This document shows positions 6,748 to 11,541 of a stretch of 11,921 bases of DNA, in pieces. Numbering within the stretch: the first letter of the stretch is position 1; every line of letters starts with the position of its first letter. The notes under the pieces are model-generated. The model had not been told where the DNA came from. It worked only from the letters and a program-made list of their open reading frames with translations, and did not search any database. The DNA is from Candidatus Methanophagales archaeon ANME-1-THS (lineage in GTDB: Archaea > Halobacteriota > Syntropharchaeia > Alkanophagales > Methanospirareceae): positions 1-11,921 of the forward strand of contig RXIE01000037.1 in NCBI GenBank assembly GCA_004212135.1, read 5' to 3'. The position numbers were made by a program, and so were the translations under genes.

Positions 6748-6861
6748 CCTTCGGGCGATTTTTTGCGCTATGAAACCCGCAAGATTAATACCTGAAAAGC
6801 GCGAATCTTGTTGTTCATCGGAAGGTCTGGATGGTGAATGGTGAGCATGCTGCACGGCATG

Positions 6862-7050
6862 TCAGATTTCCGTGCCTTCCAGATGCAGCTTTAATCTTTG
6901 GCTTATCGATCCAGTATCAGGCTTATTCAGCTCTTCCTCTCCGTTTTTTCCGAAGAAGATACCAATAATCTCATCACCTTCGCTATCCTCTTCCTTAAGA
7001 AGCTCTAAAAGAGTTAAGCGGGACCTCCGGGGCGTTTGGGCCGATTCCAT
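6862..7050 (-). CDS. Small acidic hypothetical protein
   Basis: A 62-residue soluble protein, MESAQTPRRSRLTLLELLKE then a strongly acidic patch (EDSEGDEI), a short strand IIGIFFGKNGEEELNKP and a C-terminal ISQRLKLHLEGTEI. The start is unusually well supported: ATG at 7050 follows AGGAGGTGAG (7055-7064) at five bases, with a TATA box at 7118-7125. A GTG at 7059 lies within the ribosome-binding site and is not the start. I do not recognise a family. It stands alone, between the PAC2 gene and the transporter gene, with its own promoter. Confidence 0.75.
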   Translation of the reverse strand: MESAQTPRRSRLTLLELLKEEDSEGDEIIGIFFGKNGEEELNKPDTGSISQRLKLHLEGTEI

Positions 7051-7054
7051 AGCG

Positions 7055-7125
7055 CTCACCTCCTACTTGTTGCCTTCTTTCCATGCGAAGACGTGAATCT
7101 TCCAATCGAAGAGGTGGTATATAAG
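7055..7125 (-). promoter_or_regulatory. TATA box and Shine-Dalgarno for the small acidic gene
   Basis: On the minus strand CTTATATA (7125-7118) is a near-consensus archaeal box A. It predicts transcription from about 7095 and a ~45-base leader ending in the strong site AGGAGGTGAG (7064-7055), five bases before the ATG. Such a complete set for a 62-codon gene argues that the gene is real. Confidence 0.75.
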
Positions 7126-7173
7126 CATTTCGGCCACCCCGCCTAAAGCAACTTTGTACAGATTTTACTGGTT

Positions 7174-7974
7174 TTACGGTAATAATACCAGAACCACCAC
7201 GTACCGTTTCGTATCAGAGCCGCTTCGGGTTTGGCGGGTTTTAGCGAACGGCCACTTCAACATTCTCTTATACCATACGAACCAGGGATTATCGATGAAA
7301 CCAATCACATTCTTGCTTACTATCTGACCAATGATCAGTGGGATAACAGGCATGAGTCCAAAGAAGGCCAGGGTAACAAAGATCATACTGTCCAGCGTTA
7401 AGTTCATCGCATCACTGACACTTGACCGCAACCAGATATACGGGTTGAGTGAGGTATCATACCTGAACTTGTTCTCCCGCTCCAGAAATCTCTGCTTGAG
7501 CGCGGCGAATACCACGGCGTCAAGATTGGAACAGAGAATGAAGGCGATCCACGAGGCTGCGGTGATCCTTATACTCAGCCCGAAAAGTGATTTCCACGCA
7601 TCCTCGAAGGCGAAGAAGGGTGCAGGGCTCAAGGTATTGACCATAGCGATAAATAGGATTAATAATACCTGGGTTGCGAACGCGATCAGGATCGCGACCT
7701 GGGTACTTCTCCGGCCATATACCTCGTTGATCATATCGATGACCTGAGCGATAAACGGGTAGATGAAGACCGCGGCGGGCGCGAAGAAGGTATAAAAGCC
7801 GAGATCGAAGAGGATAATCCGCGTGGCTAAGACTTGCGAAGCGCCCAGATAGATGATGTAAAAACCGGTTAATGCCGCGAACCCGTACTGGGGATACCGC
7901 TTTATTACCTGTACGGAGATATAGGTGACGAGCGTCAACCCGACGATCCAGTATACCCAGACCAGCATCATCAT
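7174..7974 (-). CDS. VUT/YhhQ-type queuosine precursor transporter
   Basis: A 266-residue membrane protein of the DUF165 / COG1738 family. Bacterial YhhQ imports 7-deazapurine precursors of queuosine; in archaea a homologue could supply precursors for archaeosine in tRNA. About six membrane segments are visible. The family core is FFAPAAVFIYPFIAQVIDMI followed by NEVYGRR (about 63-89), with later SSVSDAMNLTLDSMIFVTLA and PVIPLIIGQIVSKNVI. The normal-looking chain ends near FVWYKRMLKWPFA; the last ~24 residues (KTRQTRSGSDT... to VLLP) are encoded by one copy of the dispersed repeat plus following sequence, so the original C-terminus may have been replaced. It starts 10 bases after the ribbon-helix-helix/zinc-ribbon gene, with ATG at 7974, clearly in one operon. 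Confidence 0.88.
   Translation of the reverse strand: MMMLVWVYWIVGLTLVTYISVQVIKRYPQYGFAALTGFYIIYLGASQVLATRIILFDLGFYTFFAPAAVFIYPFIAQVIDMINEVYGRRSTQVAILIAFATQVLLILFIAMVNTLSPAPFFAFEDAWKSLFGLSIRITAASWIAFILCSNLDAVVFAALKQRFLERENKFRYDTSLNPYIWLRSSVSDAMNLTLDSMIFVTLAFFGLMPVIPLIIGQIVSKNVIGFIDNPWFVWYKRMLKWPFAKTRQTRSGSDTKRYVVVLVLLP
7215..7241 (-). repeat. PEAAL dispersed repeat, copy 1
   Basis: The + strand reads CAGAGCCGCTTCGGGTTTGG. Unlike the other copies it lies inside an annotated frame, near the end of the transporter gene, where it is read out of phase with the PEAAL frame as TRSGSDT. In the other phase it gives KPAKPEAALIR. Confidence 0.75.
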
Positions 7975-7984
7975 TCCCAGGACC

Positions 7985-8320
7985 TCAGCGTTTAATCCTC
8001 CCGGCGAGTAGATCTTCGTAGACCTTTCTCATGTAAAAGATCGCGGCTGCGGTCTCTTCGCTCACTGAACACCCACACGCAGTGCATTTGGGGCATCGCA
8101 TCCACCCGCACTTCAGACAAAGGTCAGTTTCGGTTGACTGAAATTGTTCGCCGCAGTTAAAGCAATAGACCTCGGGGGTTGCGAAGAAGGCTAAAAAGTT
8201 CTCGATCAATCGTGAGAGCGGAATCCGTTTCCTATCTGCGGCCTCCTTAGCGCGTTGAAGCACGAGATGATCGATGGTAACCGTAAGCCGATCCTTAGTG
8301 CCACCTTCGCGCCTATTCAT
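7985..8320 (-). CDS. Ribbon-helix-helix / zinc-ribbon protein
   Basis: A 111-residue protein from ATG at 8320. Residues ~8-47 look like a ribbon-helix-helix DNA-binding domain: the strand DRLTVTIDHLVLQRAKEAAD followed by RKRIPLSRLIENFLAFFATP. A cysteine-rich part follows: CFNCGEQF (first CxxC), CLKCGW and CPKCTACGC, so at least two zinc knuckles or one double ribbon. It ends with a short helix. The gene is directly upstream of the VUT transporter gene with a 10-base gap, which suggests it controls, or is linked to, that transporter's expression. A minus-strand TATA box (TTTAAATA, 8351-8344) lies 27 bases before the ATG, predicting a leaderless transcript. A GTG at 8326 would add two residues. 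DNA binding is inferred from the domain. Confidence 0.8.
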   Translation of the reverse strand: MNRREGGTKDRLTVTIDHLVLQRAKEAADRKRIPLSRLIENFLAFFATPEVYCFNCGEQFQSTETDLCLKCGWMRCPKCTACGCSVSEETAAAIFYMRKVYEDLLAGRIKR

Positions 8321-8343
8321 ACACACGAATACCTATCTATGCG

Positions 8344-8351
8344 TATTTAAA
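8344..8351 (-). promoter_or_regulatory. TATA box of the zinc-ribbon/transporter operon
   Basis: TTTAAATA on the minus strand is centred 27 bases before the ATG at 8320, the standard archaeal box A to transcription start distance. It therefore predicts a leaderless mRNA beginning at this start codon for the two-gene operon. Confidence 0.65.
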
Positions 8352-8486
8352 GCTTGTGATGTTGAGTTTGAATGAACGCGGATAGGAGACGGGGAGCTCG
8401 TGCGCGTATCGAACGTGATTTACTCAATCAGCAATTTTAATGATCGTTTCTGCACTTCGTGAAATGTTGAACGCTTCTCTCTATGC

Positions 8487-8524
8487 TTTATATCCTTGTG
8501 GGCATATTGTGTATTCTGGTGATG
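8487..8524 (+). promoter_or_regulatory. TATA box and ribosome-binding site of the Alba gene
   Basis: TTTATATC (8487-8494) matches the archaeal box A and predicts a start of transcription near 8516. The short leader then carries GGTGAT (8519-8524), five bases before the ATG at 8529. Confidence 0.65.
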
Positions 8525-8528
8525 CAGA

Positions 8529-8807
8529 ATGCCTGAAGACAACGTGGTTTATATCGGAAATAAGCCGGTGATGAGCTATGTCCTGGCGGTCGTAACGCAG
8601 GCGAATAGTGGCTCTGACGAGGTCGTGATAAAGGCACGAGGTAGAGCGATCTCAAGGGCGGTTGATACGGCCGAGGTCGTGAAGAACAAGTTCATGCCGG
8701 GGCTGGGAGTGAAAGAGATAAAAATAGGAACAGAGCAGATGGTTCGAGAAGGAGGAGAAAAATCGAACGTCTCGTCGATCGAAATCACTTTGAAAGCAAA
8801 AGTGTAG
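8529..8807 (+). CDS. albA: DNA/RNA-binding protein Alba
   Basis: A 92-residue Alba chromatin protein, which binds DNA and RNA as a dimer in archaea. The characteristic opening NVVYIGNKPVMSYVLAVVTQ carries the family lysine in GNKPVM (Lys12 here), whose acetylation weakens DNA binding in Sulfolobus. The second signature is EVVIKARGRAISRAVDTAEV, followed by GLGVKEIKIGTEQM and the closing strand SSIEITLKAKV. Length is typical. The promoter and ribosome-binding site are clear and it is probably a single-gene transcript, divergent from the zinc-ribbon operon and followed by a T-rich stretch at 8827-8840. Identification is secure. Confidence 0.97.
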   Translation: MPEDNVVYIGNKPVMSYVLAVVTQANSGSDEVVIKARGRAISRAVDTAEVVKNKFMPGLGVKEIKIGTEQMVREGGEKSNVSSIEITLKAKV

Positions 8808-8809
8808 AG

Positions 8810-8840
8810 CGGGGGATACCTGCGCTGTTATTTTTCTCTC
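8810..8840 (+). terminator. Probable Alba terminator
   Basis: A G/C-rich stretch just after the stop is followed by a T-rich run (ttatttttctctct, 8827-8840), the usual look of archaeal intrinsic termination. The stem is weak, so the T-tract is the main evidence. Confidence 0.45.
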
Positions 8841-8884
8841 TGCACTGTAATTGGAGGAGAAGGCGGATAAAGCATCTTTCACTT

Positions 8885-8906
8885 CAGAGCCGCTTCGGGT
8901 TCGGGC
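8885..8906 (-). repeat. PEAAL dispersed repeat, copy 2
   Basis: The + strand reads CAGAGCCGCTTCGGGTTCGG. On the minus strand it encodes QPEPEAALK followed by TGA. The frame is open upstream only to a TAG and has no ATG. It lies about 120 bases past the 3' end of the 47-residue minus-strand gene. Confidence 0.75.
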
Positions 8907-9023
8907 TGGAAGGCGCTCTCAGGTGAGATGGTACTTATCTAACTACGTGCGCGGATCGTCGCTGCGGATTCTAGCGGATGTTCGGCGATGTTGCACTGAT
9001 CATACGAATTATTTAAACGGGGC

Positions 9024-9167
9024 TTACAGTTTCTGCACGAAGAAGGTTCGTGGCATTTTAGGGGTCGAGTGTTCGGTACAGCACTGGCATCCTTCTTCAG
9101 CTTTTTTGGGTACAGGTCGCCTAGATTCAGGCTGCTCTTGTTTCGATGCTTGCTTTTTCTGGCCCAT
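9024..9167 (-). CDS. 47-residue cysteine-containing small protein
   Basis: A gene below the length limit of common gene calling. It begins ATG at 9167 and reads MGQKKQASKQEQPESRR, then PVPKKAEEGCQCCTEHSTPK and MPRTFFVQKL before TAA at 9024-9026. The highly charged N-terminus and the central CxCC cluster (with a nearby His in TEH) suggest metal or redox binding, but I do not know the family. Support comes from signals: AGGAGAG at 9174-9180 lies six bases before the ATG, and a TATA box (TTTATGTG, minus strand 9212-9205) is 26 bases before a start near 9182. A + strand ORF covers the same bases but starts with TTG and has no signals. Confidence 0.6.
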   Translation of the reverse strand: MGQKKQASKQEQPESRRPVPKKAEEGCQCCTEHSTPKMPRTFFVQKL

Positions 9168-9204
9168 TGCGGTCTCTCCTCACTGAGTTAGTTGAAGGTC
9201 TGTT

Positions 9205-9212
9205 CACATAAA
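9205..9212 (-). promoter_or_regulatory. TATA box of the 47-residue gene
   Basis: TTTATGTG on the minus strand predicts transcription from about 9182, giving a leader of about 15 bases that includes the AGGAGAG ribosome-binding site. Confidence 0.5.
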
Positions 9213-9247
9213 CCCTGTGGAGAGTTGAACCGGATTTGTCAATGTGG

Positions 9248-9328
9248 TCACTTTTTTGACGGATGAGAAGGTATTGGCTCATCGAAGCATTCTTCCAGAG
9301 CCGCTTCTGGTTTTCTGGGTTGTCGCAT
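9248..9328 (-). CDS. Possible 26-residue leaderless microprotein
   Basis: An ATG at 9328 opens 26 codons (MRQPRKPEAALEECFDEPIP then SHPSKK) ending in TGA at 9248-9250. Most of it is copy 3 of the dispersed repeat read in the PEAAL frame. What makes it worth listing is the near-consensus TATA box TTTATATA (minus strand, 9354-9347) about 24 bases before the ATG, the spacing expected for a leaderless archaeal gene. There is no Shine-Dalgarno sequence. The alternative is that the TATA box drives a non-coding transcript, or is fortuitous in AT-rich sequence. Confidence 0.3.
   Translation of the reverse strand: MRQPRKPEAALEECFDEPIPSHPSKK
9293..9320 (-). repeat. PEAAL dispersed repeat, copy 3
   Basis: The + strand reads TTCCAGAGCCGCTTCTGGTT. 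On the minus strand it encodes RKPEAALEECFDE. Its 3' side (minus strand GGAAGAATGCTTCGA) also resembles copy 4, so the repeat extends beyond the 16-base core. Confidence 0.75.
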
Positions 9329-9346
9329 TCCAGGCGGTGTAACGAA

Positions 9347-9354
9347 TATATAAA
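9347..9354 (-). promoter_or_regulatory. Consensus TATA box TTTATATA
   Basis: The minus strand reads TTTATATA, a perfect archaeal box A. It faces left, toward repeat copy 3 and the possible 26-codon gene, and away from any conventional gene. Confidence 0.5.
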
Positions 9355-9390
9355 TTCAAAGTATCTTCTCTCTGGAACATCTCCTTGTCT

Positions 9391-9429
9391 AAAAAATAAA
9401 AAAAAGGAGTGCTATAGGAACGCTATAGC
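9391..9429 (-). terminator. Terminator of the TRAM gene
   Basis: On the minus strand GCTATAG (9429-9423) and CTATAGC (9417-9411) form a perfect 7-bp stem with a five-base loop, followed by a long T-tract (9406-9391). It lies about 40 bases past the TRAM stop codon. Confidence 0.75.
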
Positions 9430-9560
9430 GCTGGTATTGGTTTTGTGAGAAGCGTAATACGAGTCATCACGCAACTACTTCTGCAAATCCAACTCTCCTC
9501 GAGACTTTTGTTACCCGTATCTTCACACTATCGCCTTTTTTCGTATTGGGTACAAAAACC
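9391..9560 (-). repeat. Right arm of the ~165-bp inverted repeat
   Basis: Reverse complement of 215-381. This copy contains the 3' part of the intact TRAM gene and its terminator, so it is the likely source of the left arm. The two arms bracket about 9 kb that includes the MATE, SdpI, PAC2, transporter and Alba genes. Confidence 0.9.
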
Positions 9561-9679
9561 ACAAACCCTTCTATATGGGTTATGCCATCGCCTTCTCTAC
9601 CTACGTCTTCTATTGCCACATCGTAGGTTTCACCAACGTCGATGGGGGAACTAAAGCCCCTTCTTTCTCTGTATTCCAT
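9467..9679 (-). CDS. Stand-alone TRAM domain protein
   Basis: A 70-residue protein that is a single TRAM domain, typical of methanogens and relatives, where such proteins bind RNA and have been described as cold-responsive RNA chaperones. The pattern is complete: PIDVGETYDVAIEDVGREGD, GITHIEGFVVFVPNTKKGDS, VKIRVTKVSRRVGFAEVVA. The short basic/acidic lead (MEYRERRGFSS) is usual. The ATG at 9679 follows an AGGAGGT site about nine bases upstream. A strong terminator follows the stop. The last 29 codons and the terminator are repeated in inverted orientation at 215-381. Family is certain. Confidence 0.96.
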   Translation of the reverse strand: MEYRERRGFSSPIDVGETYDVAIEDVGREGDGITHIEGFVVFVPNTKKGDSVKIRVTKVSRRVGFAEVVA

Positions 9680-9730
9680 ACCTTACAAAACCTCCTATTC
9701 TCTATTCTTTTTTTGTTTCGTGCTACCAAG

Positions 9731-9768
9731 AAAAAATCGCTTCTTCTATGAAAAAGTCGCTTCTTCCT
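9731..9768 (-). repeat. Short direct repeat / T-runs after the zinc-ribbon membrane gene
   Basis: GAAAAAATCGCTTCTTC and GAAAAAGTCGCTTCTTC occur about 20 bases apart. On the minus strand each copy ends in a run of five or six T, and the first copy met in transcription forms the last codons (KEEATFS) of the zinc-ribbon membrane protein. The T-runs may act as a terminator before the TRAM promoter. Confidence 0.5.
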
Positions 9769-10024
9769 TTCTACCACTTAATAACCAAATATCCCTCCTT
9801 CTATAAATAGGTAAGTCGCACGACATTCGCTCTTGTAAAGCTTCCGTGGAGATCTCAAATTCATGCCCGCATTGAGAACAATGATAAGCGAACGTGTGTG
9901 CATGCCATCGTACGAGTACAAAAAGAGCACCGGCGACGAGACCGAGCCAGATATAAGGATAGGATGGTAGTAAGAAAAATGTCCCGAGTATGATAACCGC
10001 AAGGAATAGAGCGATATACCTCAT
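9746..10024 (-). CDS. Zinc-ribbon membrane protein, possibly shortened
   Basis: A 92-residue protein from the ATG at 10024. Two hydrophobic segments (MRYIALFLAVIILGTFFLLP and YIWLGLVAGALFVLVRW) are followed by YHCSQCGHEFEIST, the first half of a zinc ribbon of the kind found in small archaeal membrane proteins. The second CxxC that normally completes the ribbon is missing: after SCDLPIYRRRD the chain ends in GRKEEATFS, encoded by a short direct repeat. The C-terminus may therefore have been altered by frameshift or repeat insertion. The frame is open to 10264, but the added 80 residues are not protein-like; a minus-strand TATA box (about 10087-10097) fits the 10024 start with a ~42-base leader. 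Function is unknown. Confidence 0.65.
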   Translation of the reverse strand: MRYIALFLAVIILGTFFLLPSYPYIWLGLVAGALFVLVRWHAHTFAYHCSQCGHEFEISTEALQERMSCDLPIYRRRDIWLLSGRKEEATFS

Positions 10025-10139
10025 TATTGTTACCCCATCTGCTTTTACTGTTTCCTTGTTCAGACTAGTAGTGCAACAAGGGTCGTCTTTATTAAAGGGG
10101 TAGGGGAAACAAAAGCTCTTGCGAGTATCTATCGAATGA

Positions 10140-10147
10140 TTTATATG
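10140..10147 (+). promoter_or_regulatory. TATA box of the methylglyoxal synthase gene
   Basis: TTTATATG matches the archaeal box A and predicts transcription from about 10169, a ~34-base leader before the ATG at 10203. A possible second box (attttatgat) lies about 16 bases downstream. Confidence 0.55.
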
Positions 10148-10202
10148 GTCGCGCGATTTTATGATACGTTCATAACCTAAACTGGCGTTTGTGTGAGTGA
10201 GT

Positions 10203-10672
10203 ATGGAGTACAAAAAATTAGAAATGGCGCGTAAGAAGAAGATAGCCCTGGTGGCGCACGACAATAAGAAGCACGAGCTTCTGGAATGGGCGAAATTTAA
10301 TAGAGACCTTCTGGCTCAACACGAGTTGTATGCGACGGGCACAACGGGCAGACTGCTGGAGCAGGAACTCGATCTCCGATCATCAAACTCCAGAGCGGGC
10401 CATTAGGTGGTGACCAGCAAATCGGAGCGAAGATCGCGGAGGGTGCTATGGATTTTCTGATCTTTTTCTGGGACCCGCTCGAGCCGCAGCCGCATGATCC
10501 GGATGTGAAAGCCCTTTTACGGGTCGCAGTCGTCTGGAACATCCCGGTCGCGTGCAATCGAGCTTCGGCGGATTTCATAATCTCATCGCCCTTGATGGCG
10601 GGTGAATACCAGCGTATGCTTCCTGATTATGAGCATTACCGGGAACGAATGAGACGAGAGCACATCGCCTAA
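10203..10672 (+). pseudogene. mgsA: Methylglyoxal synthase, broken by a frameshift
   Basis: Methylglyoxal synthase converts dihydroxyacetone phosphate to methylglyoxal and phosphate, a bypass of lower glycolysis. The first part (10203-10406) reads KIALVAHDNKKHELLEWAKF and YATGTTGRLLEQELDLR; the second, in another frame to 10672, reads IIKLQSGPLGGDQQIGAKIA, MDFLIFFWDPL, PHDPDVKALLR and WNIPVACNRASADFIIS. Together these cover the whole enzyme (~156 residues) with the expected residues: His19-Asp20 (Escherichia coli numbering agrees), Asp in GGDQQ, FFWDP and PHDPD. The frames join at 10377-10378, where one codon has only two bases: a one-base deletion. No slippery sequence is visible, so either the gene is recently dead or the base is an assembly error. 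The enzyme is mainly bacterial, suggesting transfer. ATG 10203 is preferred over GTG 10197. Confidence 0.9.
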
Positions 10673-10734
10673 CAATCCCGTTACCCCTCTAAAGAAACTT
10701 TGTGGTGACTTTTTACGGTTACTTTCGCAGCACT

Positions 10735-10764
10735 TCTTCCAGAGCCGCTTCGGGGTTCCGGGTT
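10735..10764 (-). repeat. PEAAL dispersed repeat, copy 4
   Basis: The + strand reads TTCCAGAGCCGCTTCGGGGT. On the minus strand it encodes RNPEAALEEVLRK and then TAA at 10719-10721. The frame is the in-frame continuation, past a UGA, of the membrane-protein gene ending at 10836. Confidence 0.8.
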
Positions 10765-10835
10765 CGAGAATGTACGAAAGAGCTCGCTCGGAAAGAACCA
10801 GAATTTTTTTGTCTTGTGAGGTGGTGAAGCTTTTT

Positions 10836-11018
10836 TCATAGAGCTTCGGGTTTTGATAGTCGTACAAGTTTAATCGCCACGATCGCCATCCAGAGGAGTA
10901 GCACGCCCAGCGCGGCTCTTTGTAACGCACCAGTCCATTGCTCGAAGATATTCAATCTGTATACCGCGGATACTGATAATGCGATAAGTAAGGTTATCAG
11001 TTCCCTACTCAGAGGCAT
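10836..11018 (-). CDS. Small two-helix membrane protein
   Basis: A 60-residue protein beginning MPLSRELITLLIALSVSAVY, with a second hydrophobic segment AALGVLLLWMAIVAIKLVR, and ending in SKPEAL. Its ATG at 11018 lies inside the last codons of the coiled-coil gene (14-base overlap) after a purine-rich GAAAAGGGG, the usual look of translational coupling. The frame continues upstream to 11162, but there it is only an alternate reading of the 66-bp repeats. The final residues come from a degenerate copy of the dispersed repeat and its UGA stop is followed by 38 more open codons. A likely job is membrane anchor or partner of the coiled-coil protein; family unknown. Confidence 0.6.
   Translation of the reverse strand: MPLSRELITLLIALSVSAVYRLNIFEQWTGALQRAALGVLLLWMAIVAIKLVRLSKPEAL
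10838..10855 (-). repeat. PEAAL dispersed repeat, degenerate copy
   Basis: The + strand reads ATAGAGCTTCGGGTTTTG, the common core missing three bases. On the minus strand it encodes the terminal SKPEAL of the membrane protein. Copy 4 lies about 90 bases further on, in the same frame. Confidence 0.5.
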
Positions 11019-11307
11019 ACCCCTTTTCGTAGAGTTCACCAAACCTTTGTTTTCGTTCTTCTTCGGCATCAGCATAATATTTGGAGAGCCGTTCGGAGAG
11101 TTCGCCAAGTCTTCGTCTTCTTTCTTCTTCGACATCAGTGTAATATTTCGAGAGCCTTTCATCGAGTTCGTCTAGCCTTTGTTTTCGTTCTGCTTCGACC
11201 TTAGCATAATATTTAGAGAGGCTTTCGTAGCATTCTTCAAGCTCTTTACTTTTCTCTCCCTCTCTCTTTTCCTCTTTACTCCTTATTTCTTCGTTTTCTT
11301 TATTCAT
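11005..11307 (-). CDS. Coiled-coil protein with three 22-residue repeats
   Basis: A 100-residue highly charged protein from ATG at 11307. After a Lys/Glu-rich lead (MNKENEEIRSKEEKREGEKS) come three near-identical 22-residue units at about 27-92: YESLSKYYAKVEAERKQRL, ERLSKYYTDVEEERRRRLGE and ERLSKYYADAEEERKQRFGE. Heptad spacing of Leu and Tyr predicts a long amphipathic helix or coiled coil. The chain ends LYEKGYASE. A TTG at 11319 would add four residues. It overlaps the membrane protein gene by 14 bases, so the two are probably made together, one as a membrane piece and the other as a cytoplasmic rod. Minus-strand TATA candidates lie at about 11374-11394. No family recognised; similarity to other coiled coils would be uninformative. 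Confidence 0.65.
   Translation of the reverse strand: MNKENEEIRSKEEKREGEKSKELEECYESLSKYYAKVEAERKQRLDELDERLSKYYTDVEEERRRRLGELSERLSKYYADAEEERKQRFGELYEKGYASE
11032..11229 (-). repeat. Three 66-bp tandem repeats
   Basis: Three tandem units of 66 bases encode the 22-residue repeats of the coiled-coil protein. Each has a recognisable CATAATATTT (or TGTAATATTT) core on the + strand followed by a Glu/Arg codon block. Because 66 is a multiple of three, the alternate frame also repeats (with MPKKNEN-like and MSKKKED-like runs), producing a long but spurious overlapping ORF. Confidence 0.85.
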
Positions 11308-11525
11308 TGTGTGCTTCAAAATGTTGGTGAAGTGATTTCAACCCTTTACTGCGACTTTTTTCTTCTTCTGCCAATTTAATCACCCATTTAATAAGCTGAA
11401 AGAGGTTATGCCGGGTGAATTCCTTACCACGTTGAACTCACCTTATTGTTTATAATCAAAGAGGATAATATAAAGTTTCCCATAACGTACCAAAAATTAT
11501 CGTAATGAACTAACCACTTCTCTTA

Positions 11526-11541
11526 TAGCCGCTTCGGGGTT
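11526..11541 (-). repeat. PEAAL dispersed repeat, copy 5
   Basis: The + strand reads TATAGCCGCTTCGGGGTT. On the minus strand it begins at the very next base after the UGA of the DUF3796-like gene and encodes NPEAAIREVVSSLR in frame, ending in TAA at 11497-11499. Confidence 0.7.

Noticed and set aside
6831..6965. + strand ORF starting MVNGEHAARH after GGAAGG
   Set aside because: Antisense to the small acidic gene, which has far better promoter and start signals.
8851..9186. 111-codon + strand ORF downstream of Alba
   Set aside because: It starts with TTG without a suitable signal, spans a dispersed repeat and is antisense to the better-supported 47-residue gene.
9445..9654. 69-codon + strand ORF over the TRAM gene
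   Set aside because: Shadow of the TRAM gene, which is conserved in the other strand.
11019..11162. Upstream extension of the small membrane-protein frame
   Set aside because: It is the alternate frame of the 66-bp repeats; the coiled-coil frame there is the coherent one.
7215..11541. CRISPR array from the recurring GCCGCTTCGGG motif
   Set aside because: Copies are hundreds to thousands of bases apart, short and without uniform spacers.
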